The notes below the pieces were generated by a model. That model was given only the letters and a program-made list of their open reading frames with translations, was not told the DNA's origin and ran no database searches. 64,000 bases of DNA from contig DATAGZ010000003.1 of the NCBI GenBank assembly GCA_036263455.1, positions 1 through 64,000 of the forward strand, in the 5' to 3' direction. A program made the translations under genes and the position numbers. Below, one piece after another: positions 58,793 through 64,000 of the stretch. Source of the DNA: DATAGZ01 sp036263455 (GTDB lineage Bacteria; Pseudomonadota; Alphaproteobacteria; Dongiales; Dongiaceae). How positions within the stretch are numbered: position 1 is the first letter of the stretch; each line of letters begins with the position of its first letter.

Positions 58793-60014
58793 GGGTGTCC
58801 TTTCCTCGTTCCAATAAGAGAAGTTGATGCGACAGCAACGGCCCCAGCCTGGTTTCGCCCGCACCATGGTGGAAGACGCGTTGGAGAAAATTGACGTCCG
58901 GCACGACATTGCCTTCCAGTATCATCGGCCCCTCGGGCGTGATCGCGACGTCCCAGCCGAACAGCACGAAGGCCGGGAATAACCGGTGCGCGGCAAGCAC
59001 CAGCTCCTTGGTTTCGCGCCAAAAAGGCAGGATACGCCCCTCCACGGCAACTCCATTTATCGGATGGACGGCAAAGGTGTCGAAGAAGCGCCATTGAAAG
59101 AGTTCGGCGGTAAAGGGGCCCAGCCGGCCGCTTTCGAGATCGATGGGGGCGCCTAATTCCGGATGGACCGCCCAGCTGGATTCCAGCCTGCCCAACACAC
59201 GCAGAAACGCAAGTGCCACTTCTGGCCTGTCCTGGGCATCCCGACAGGTGATGACGCGCATGGCCATGACCGACCGATCGGCGAGATCGGCGATAGCCGG
59301 ATGATTGACGAGCCGAGGCAAGACCATGAGGTCTCTGTTCCGCTCTTTCGCTTTCGCCTGGATATGGTCGAGCAGTCCCGCCTCGTTTACCAAGCGTCCA
59401 TCGCCAAGACGGTGCGCCGCGCCGGTCCAGTGCACGGTTTCGGTGCCACGCGCACCCTTGCCGCGCCGGAACTTGAGAAACAGATCGCGGCGGAGATGCT
59501 CGGGCCCGTGGCCATTCCAGTCCAGCCGTTCGCCGTCGGCCAGAAGCAGCACCGGAACAGCGGAGAGGCCATTTTCCCGGCACCGTTGACTCAGAAGATA
59601 TTTATCTCCGGGGTTATCATCATTCTCGCGCGGCCGGAGCTTCCAATTGAGCGCGCGCAGCAGCCCATTCTTGGTCTCGAAGCGCGTGAGATACTGTGCC
59701 GCGCGCGCCAGCCCGCCAGGGCGGTACAATTCAAAAAAATAATAGCAGTTGGCATCCACGCCCTGGCGCATCAGGCGCACCATATCCCCTATCTGCCGAA
59801 ACAGAGGAATACCGAAGCGCCGGCGCACAGGCCGCCCGAGGAGGACGAGCCCAAAGAGAAGGCGGCCGACGCCCAGCCCCTCCCGCAAGACTGGCCAATG
59901 CAGATATTTCTGCTTGGGATAGGTCCGGCGCAGATAAAGATCGTGCTCGCGAAAAAGTCGGCGAGCGTGCGCGCCTACGGGTTCGATGGAGACTGGGGCG
60001 TCGGCTGGCTCCAC
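58767..60014 (-). CDS. Sugar-transfer-associated ATP-grasp family protein (415 aa)
   Basis: GTG at 60014 shares a base with the stop of the small secreted protein gene (TAGTG) and gives MEPADAPVSIEPVG. Motifs fit the ATPgrasp_ST family (PF14397): FELYRPGGLARAAQYLTRFE, LLSQRCRENGLSAVPVLLL, DLFLKFRRGKGARGTETVHW (ATP-binding Lys), VMAMRVITCRDAQDRPEVA, and C-terminal FGWDVAITPEGPMILEGNV with metal-binding Glu/Asn. Family members are linked to polysaccharide or cell-surface polymer synthesis; substrate unknown. A basic hydrophobic stretch (GRLLFGLVLLGR) near residue 50 may hold it at the membrane. Confidence 0.85.
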   Translation of the reverse strand: MEPADAPVSIEPVGAHARRLFREHDLYLRRTYPKQKYLHWPVLREGLGVGRLLFGLVLLGRPVRRRFGIPLFRQIGDMVRLMRQGVDANCYYFFELYRPGGLARAAQYLTRFETKNGLLRALNWKLRPRENDDNPGDKYLLSQRCRENGLSAVPVLLLADGERLDWNGHGPEHLRRDLFLKFRRGKGARGTETVHWTGAAHRLGDGRLVNEAGLLDHIQAKAKERNRDLMVLPRLVNHPAIADLADRSVMAMRVITCRDAQDRPEVALAFLRVLGRLESSWAVHPELGAPIDLESGRLGPFTAELFQWRFFDTFAVHPINGVAVEGRILPFWRETKELVLAAHRLFPAFVLFGWDVAITPEGPMILEGNVVPDVNFLQRVFHHGAGETRLGPLLSHQLLLLERGKDTHARPVDRG

Positions 60015-60268
60015 TATTTGCCGCCGAGGGCCTTCTGGGCCTGCACGACATAATTCATGCACGCCTTCTCCTTTTTGGCATTCGCGGCAGTGCTGGCCTG
60101 GCGCAGCAAATGCTCGACATGCGTCTTCTTCTTGGAAGTCTTCAAGGCGTCGGCCTGGCCGTGAAGATCCTGGATCTGCGCACTGCAATTCTGGGCCATG
60201 GCGCCTCCAGTCAAAGCGCCGGCAAGTGCGACGATTGCTACGATCAAAAGTTTTTTTCTTACAATCAT
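60014..60268 (-). CDS. Small secreted Lys-rich protein (84 aa)
   Basis: ATG at 60268 with AAAGGAG upstream. MIVRKKLLIVAIVALAGALTGGAMA is a signal peptide, cleaved before QNCSAQ. The mature 59 residues hold two Cys (in NCSAQIQ and KACMNYV), probably a disulfide, Lys-rich (TSKKKTHVEHLLRQA, NAKKEKACMNY) and helical; this is like small PsiF-type or helical hairpin proteins. First gene of the operon: its stop overlaps the ATP-grasp start. A role as a periplasmic signal or substrate of the kinase is a guess. Confidence 0.82.
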   Translation of the reverse strand: MIVRKKLLIVAIVALAGALTGGAMAQNCSAQIQDLHGQADALKTSKKKTHVEHLLRQASTAANAKKEKACMNYVVQAQKALGGK

Positions 60269-60411
60269 TGTGACTCCTTTGTAATCGGCGGCACCGTGCC
60301 GCTCGGAGCGGGACTATTTATCGGATAGGTGACCGGAACATGACATAGAGCAAAGTCGCGTCGGGGAAAAGGCTGTATCGCCTCCGCCTTATGCGCGTGC
60401 TAGAAGGCGGC

Positions 60412-61176
60412 ATGGAGCAGGAAAAAAGAAAGACCGCTTTCGTAACCGGCGCGGCGCGGCGTATCGGACGGGCTATCGCCCGCGAATTAGCCTTTCGGGG
60501 ATGGGATATCGTCCTTCACTTCCATCGCTCGCGTGCCGAGGCCGAAGCCCTCGCCATGGAGATCCAGGCAATGGGCAGGAAGACCTGTCTGCTTTCCGCC
60601 GACCTTTCGCAAGAGATGCAAGTCACCGGTCTGATCGCCGCGGCGGTGGGCCAAATGGGGACAATCGGGCTGCTCGTCAATAACGCTTCGGTTTTCTATA
60701 TGGATCGGGCGAAGGACCATAGCCGGGCCTCCTGGGATGACCATCTCGAAACCAACCTGCGCGCGCCTCTCGTCCTGGCCCAGCATTTTGCCGCCCAGGC
60801 CAAACCTGGCGCGAGCATCATCAATCTGCTCGACCAGCGTGTCCTGAAACCGACTCCGTACTTCTTCTCCTACAGCATCGCCAAGGCGGCGTTGTGGCAT
60901 GCGACCCGCATGCTCGCGCTCGCGCTCGCGCCCGACATAAGAGTGAACGCGATCGGTCCCGGACCGACCTTGCCATCGCCGAAGCAGAGTGCCGAGCAGT
61001 TTGCCGAACATTGCCGCGCCATGCCGCTTGGCCGAGGCGCCACTCCGCAAGAGATCGCGGCAACGGTATGCTTTCTAGTCGATACGCCTTCGATTACCGG
61101 ACAGATCATTACCCTGGATGGAGGTGAGCATTTGGGCTGGCAAGTACCCCGAAAAGGCTATATGCCCAGGGAGTGA
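60412..61176 (+). CDS. SDR family oxidoreductase, pteridine-reductase-like (254 aa)
   Basis: Start ATG 60412 (MEQEKRKTAFVTGAARRIG) with GAAGG upstream. The cofactor motif TGAARRIGRAIA with its Arg after the glycine loop is the form seen in FolM/PTR1 pteridine reductases. YSIAKAALWHATRML carries the catalytic Tyr-x3-Lys. VFYMD, LETNLRAPLVLAQ and ITGQIITLDGGEHL complete the fold. Immediate overlap with folB (TGATG) strongly supports a folate/pterin role such as dihydrofolate or dihydromonapterin reduction, though the exact substrate is not proven. Confidence 0.88.
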   Translation: MEQEKRKTAFVTGAARRIGRAIARELAFRGWDIVLHFHRSRAEAEALAMEIQAMGRKTCLLSADLSQEMQVTGLIAAAVGQMGTIGLLVNNASVFYMDRAKDHSRASWDDHLETNLRAPLVLAQHFAAQAKPGASIINLLDQRVLKPTPYFFSYSIAKAALWHATRMLALALAPDIRVNAIGPGPTLPSPKQSAEQFAEHCRAMPLGRGATPQEIAATVCFLVDTPSITGQIITLDGGEHLGWQVPRKGYMPRE

Positions 61177-61559
61177 TGAGCGATCGCACCTATAAGCTTT
61201 TTGTTCGCAACCTCCTGGTGCCGACACGCATCGGCATTCACCAGCACGAGCGTTTGGCGCCGCAAAAGGTCCGCATCACGGTCGAGCTCACGGCGCGCGA
61301 GCCTAGTCGCTGGGACGACGATTATGATCGCGTGCTGTGCTATGCCGACCTAGTCACGCGTATTCGCGGCGTGGCCGGTGGGGCTCACACCAATCTGGTC
61401 GAAACCTTGGCCGAGCATATCGCGGCCGATTGCCTGATTCTCGAAGATGCGGTCTCGGTGCAGGTTCGGGTGGAAAAACTGGAGCAATTCAAGGATGCGG
61501 AATCTGTCGGGATAGAGATCATCCGCAACAAGGCCGCTTCCCCGGGATCCATGTCATAA
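61176..61559 (+). CDS. folB: Dihydroneopterin aldolase (127 aa)
   Basis: Start ATG 61176 overlaps the SDR stop; AGGGAG is upstream. Tetrahydrobiopterin-fold enzyme: LLVPTRIGIHQHERLAPQKV (N-terminal strand with substrate-contacting Glu/Gln), LCYADLVTRIRGV, and VETLAEHIAADCL with its conserved Glu, then VQVRVEKLEQFKDAESVGIEI (catalytic Lys). Splits dihydroneopterin in folate synthesis. Length usual. Confidence 0.92.
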   Translation: MSDRTYKLFVRNLLVPTRIGIHQHERLAPQKVRITVELTAREPSRWDDDYDRVLCYADLVTRIRGVAGGAHTNLVETLAEHIAADCLILEDAVSVQVRVEKLEQFKDAESVGIEIIRNKAASPGSMS

Positions 61560-61892
61560 AAACTTAATCATTTCAGTGGCCTCCGCGGGGAATCTCAAGC
61601 AAGTTGTTCACAAGGGGCTTTCCCGGTGTGCTGAGGCACCAGCCTTCCCTGGAAAACGGAAAATCCTGCGAGGGTTCCGAAGATCACTTAAAAAATTTCG
61701 TAATAATTTCAATTGCTTGTTTATAATGCCCAAAAAAAGGGCAATTGGCAGAATCGGTGAGGAATCTTGGCCATAATGCGGTGCCGATGCAGATTATCGA
61801 CAAACTTATCCACATTTTCCGTGGATATCTGACCGCCGGTCCGAATCGGCAAAAATTCGTCTTTCCTCCGCTCTCCCCTGAGGCTACTGCCG
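61560..61892. other. AT-rich intergenic region with DnaA-box-like and GANTC sites
   Basis: 333 bp between convergent genes. A perfect DnaA box TTATCCACA (61806-61814) follows a one-mismatch box TTATCGACA (61794-61802); further weak boxes: TTGTTCACA (61604-61612). Four GAATC (GANTC) sites: 61590, 61751, 61762, 61843. AT-rich stretch 61685-61740 includes a TGCCC-A7-GGGCA hairpin within a CAATTGC/GCAATTG inverted pair. No convincing gene; a 66-codon frame there has no ribosome site. Could be part of an origin or a DnaA-titration locus, or an untranslated RNA. Confidence 0.5.
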
Positions 61893-63620
61893 TCATAACG
61901 CGGCGGGTTGCTTCAGGCGCGTGCTCCGTTCCGTGATGCGACCATCTTCCAGCGTAAATACCTGGTCGGCGTTGCGGATCGTGGTCAGGCGATGGGCGAT
62001 GATGATCGTCGTGCGGCCAACCGCCACTTTTTCGAGCGACCGCTGGATCGCCGCCTCGGTTTCATTATCCACGGCCGAGGTGGCCTCATCGAGGATAAGG
62101 ATCGGCGCATTCTTGAGAATCGCGCGGGCCAGAGAAAGTCTCTGGCGCTGCCCTCCCGATAGTTTGACGCCCCGCTCGCCAATCTGGGTGTCGTAGCCCC
62201 GTGGCAGATGTGGAATGAATTCTTCCGCTTCGGCGAGCTGGGCCGCCCGCTGGATTTCCGCCTGGCTGGCGTGAGGTACGCCATAGCAAATATTATCGGC
62301 TATCGTCCCATCGAAAAGAAACACGTCTTGCGAGACATAGGCAATCGCCTTACGCAAACTGGCCACATCAAACGTATCGAGCGGCTGTCCATCGAGCAGG
62401 ATCCGCCCGCCGCTCGGCTCATAGAAACGCAGGAGCAGCTTGGCTAACGTAGACTTTCCCGATCCGGTCGTTCCGATGAAAGCGGCGCTGGTTCCCCCGG
62501 GGATATGCAGGGAGACGTCGTGAATAACCTGGCCCCGGCCCGGATAAGAGAAGCTCACCGCTTCGAAGGTCAACTCCCCTTTGCACGCCTGTTTCTCGAA
62601 CGGCATGCCCGGCTTGTGGTCGTGGGGTGGGACGGCGAGAAGATCGAGGACGCGGCGCGTCGAGGCCATCGCACGCTGATAGAGATCGGCGGTCTCTCCG
62701 AGGGTGGTCAGCGGCCAGAGCAATCGTTGAGTGAGAAAGATCAAAACCGAGTAGGAACCGGCCTCGAGCTCGCCTTTCACGGCAAGCCAGCCGCCGAGCA
62801 GCATCGTGCCGATGAAGCCGAGCAGCACAGCCATGCGGATAATCGGCACGAAAGCTGATCCCAGCCGGATGGCGCCGGCATTCGCTGCGCAATAGGCGTG
62901 GCTTTCTTCCTCGAGCCGGCGCGCCTCTTCTTTCTCCATGACATAGCTCTTGATCGTGGCGATACCGAGAAGGTTATTGTTGAGGCGCGCGCTCAGATGA
63001 CCAGCCTTGTCACGAACCGCGGCATAAAGCGGCGCGGCTCTCTTCTGAAAATAGAACGTGCCTATCAGGATAAGCGGGATAGGGAGGGTCGAGATCAGCG
63101 CGACTTCCGGCGCGAGGTAGAAAAAAACCGCGCCGATCGCGACGATGCCCGTCGCGATTTGGACGATAGTGTTCGCGCCACCGTCGAGGAACCGCTCCAG
63201 CTGATTGATATCGTCATTCATTACAGCCACCAGCGCGCCCGTGCTCTTGTTTTCGAAGAAGCCAACACCGAGGCGCTGGACATGGCGGTATGCATCCATT
63301 CGCAAATCGTGCTGAATCGTCTGGGCGAGATTGCGCCAGACGATTTTATAGAGATATTCAAAAAGGGATTCGAACACCCAGATGAAGAAGGTCAAGGCGG
63401 TCAAAATCGCGATCTGCACGAAAGGATCGGTGAAGCCCCACTGGCCGAGTACCGAACGATCCCGGCGCACGACGATATCCACCGCCCCGCCGATCAGAAT
63501 CTCGGGGGCAATATCGAACAGTTTATTGAGGGCGGAATATAGTGTGCCCAGCGCCATCCGCGACCGGTATCGCGCGCTATAGGCGATCAGGCGGCGCAAG
63601 GGTTGATCGGCACTGAGCAT
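61893..63620 (-). CDS. ABC transporter, fused permease/ATPase exporter (575 aa)
   Basis: Start ATG 63620 (MLSADQPLRRLIAY) with AAGGAG six bases upstream; the ATG five codons earlier overlaps that ribosome site. Six membrane helices in residues about 20-315 (TLYSALNKLFDIAPEILIGG; VQIAILTALTFFIWVFE; GIVAIGAVFFYLAPEVALIS; then MAVLLGFIGTMLLGGWL) are followed by an ATPase with Walker A GTTGSGKST, signature LSGGQRQRLSLAR, Walker B ILILDEATSAVD and switch IIAHRL. Type IV exporter half-transporter (MsbA-like). Substrate unknown. Confidence 0.95.
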   Translation of the reverse strand: MLSADQPLRRLIAYSARYRSRMALGTLYSALNKLFDIAPEILIGGAVDIVVRRDRSVLGQWGFTDPFVQIAILTALTFFIWVFESLFEYLYKIVWRNLAQTIQHDLRMDAYRHVQRLGVGFFENKSTGALVAVMNDDINQLERFLDGGANTIVQIATGIVAIGAVFFYLAPEVALISTLPIPLILIGTFYFQKRAAPLYAAVRDKAGHLSARLNNNLLGIATIKSYVMEKEEARRLEEESHAYCAANAGAIRLGSAFVPIIRMAVLLGFIGTMLLGGWLAVKGELEAGSYSVLIFLTQRLLWPLTTLGETADLYQRAMASTRRVLDLLAVPPHDHKPGMPFEKQACKGELTFEAVSFSYPGRGQVIHDVSLHIPGGTSAAFIGTTGSGKSTLAKLLLRFYEPSGGRILLDGQPLDTFDVASLRKAIAYVSQDVFLFDGTIADNICYGVPHASQAEIQRAAQLAEAEEFIPHLPRGYDTQIGERGVKLSGGQRQRLSLARAILKNAPILILDEATSAVDNETEAAIQRSLEKVAVGRTTIIIAHRLTTIRNADQVFTLEDGRITERSTRLKQPAAL

Positions 63621-63662
63621 ATTATTCTCCTTCATTTCCCGTCCGAGCTAGACGGCACCTGC

Positions 63663-63691
63663 TTGACTATATGTGGTGGTTATTTTACACT
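63663..63691 (+). promoter_or_regulatory. Sigma-70-like promoter for cysH
   Basis: -35 TTGACT (63663-63668), 17-bp spacer, -10 TACACT (63686-63691). Predicted start near 63698, giving a leader of about 40 bases before the cysH ATG, without an obvious ribosome binding site. Confidence 0.5.
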
Positions 63692-63737
63692 TAGACCTGT
63701 TAATAACACTTATAAAAGGTGTTTTCAGAAACATTCG

Positions 63738-64000
63738 ATGGACACTGCCTTGCCGCCTTCGGACTCTCTCTCGCCAGCTCATGAACGGGCGCGGCTGCTG
63801 AATGAACGGCACGGTCATCGCGACGCCGCGGACATTCTTCGCCTGGCTCGTGAGGAATTCGGGGGCGAACTTGCCATCGTGTCGTCCTTCGGCAGCGAGT
63901 CGGCCATCATTCTACACCTCGCCGCCCAGATCGACCGAACCATTCCTATCCTTTTCCTCGATACGCTAAAGCATTTCGACGAAACGCTGACATATCGTGA
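63738..64000 (+). CDS. cysH: Phosphoadenylyl/adenylyl-sulfate reductase, partial (N-terminus)
   Basis: ATG at 63738 (MDTALPPSDSLSPAHERARL); the frame runs off the right edge after 87 codons. IVSSFGSESAIILHLAAQI is the PP-loop that binds PAPS or APS; RTIPILFLDTLKHFDETL is the adjoining conserved segment. Assimilatory sulfate reduction to sulfite. The catalytic C-terminal Cys and any Fe-S Cys pairs lie outside the window, so PAPS and APS specificity cannot be decided. Confidence 0.9.
   Translation, partial: MDTALPPSDSLSPAHERARLLNERHGHRDAADILRLAREEFGGELAIVSSFGSESAIILHLAAQIDRTIPILFLDTLKHFDETLTYR

Overview
The window is a GC-rich stretch of an alphaproteobacterial chromosome. The best evidence is the mnmG-rsmG-parA-parB block with a parS site, ubiquinone genes (ubiD, ubiE, ubiB), a TIGR02186-type alphaproteobacterial membrane protein next to a TauE/SafE permease, and acetoacetyl-CoA synthetase. 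I cannot name the genus. The parABS locus suggests the replication origin is not far away. I saw no insertion sequence, prophage, integrase or CRISPR array.

Layout. (1) 1-10029: five minus-strand genes, four paralogous RTX-type calcium-binding repeat proteins (one cut by the left edge) with an orphan histidine kinase between them; a more distant RTX protein lies at 22880-24589. No type I secretion ABC/MFP/TolC set is adjacent. (2) 10226-14898: a flavin disulfide oxidoreductase coupled to a TVP38 membrane protein, then a periplasmic Cache-like protein paired with a chemoreceptor. (3) 14932-22558: ubiD, acetoacetyl-CoA synthetase, proline iminopeptidase, a nuclease-fold secreted protein, two tandem retropepsin-like lipoproteins and tRNA-Glu. 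(4) 24763-32871: radical SAM protein, a cluster of small lipoproteins, parC-lolA, fatty-acid hydroxylase family protein, peptidase C26, MFS transporter and a Tyr/Pro/His-rich secreted protein. (5) 33113-42088: coiled-coil lipoprotein, then the tightly overlapping run mnmG-rsmG-parA-parB-ABC ATPase-ABC permease-gor with parS at the mnmG start. (6) 42196-50645: ArsR-AHSA1 fusion, ubiB/ubiE/truA/fmt/def (all overlapping or nearly so), rmuC, GST, pgk. (7) 50687-64000: SDR, DUF2125-like protein, BI-1 protein, GST, TauE/SafE-TIGR02186-Usp-panC, a secreted-peptide/ATP-grasp/two-component operon, pteridine-reductase-like SDR plus folB, an ABC exporter and the start of cysH.

Most likely places for something undescribed: the mosaic RTX array with its embedded kinase and shared C-terminal tail; the paired retropepsin-like lipoproteins, one catalytically degenerate; the soluble Cache protein translated with a chemoreceptor; the secreted-peptide/ATP-grasp/two-component operon; and the convergent intergenic region 61560-61892, which carries DnaA-box-like and GANTC sites that no promoter would explain. 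Several genes without Shine-Dalgarno sequences have a -10-like hexamer 6-7 nt before the start codon, which suggests leaderless transcripts. Family assignments are from reading the sequence; no database search was run.
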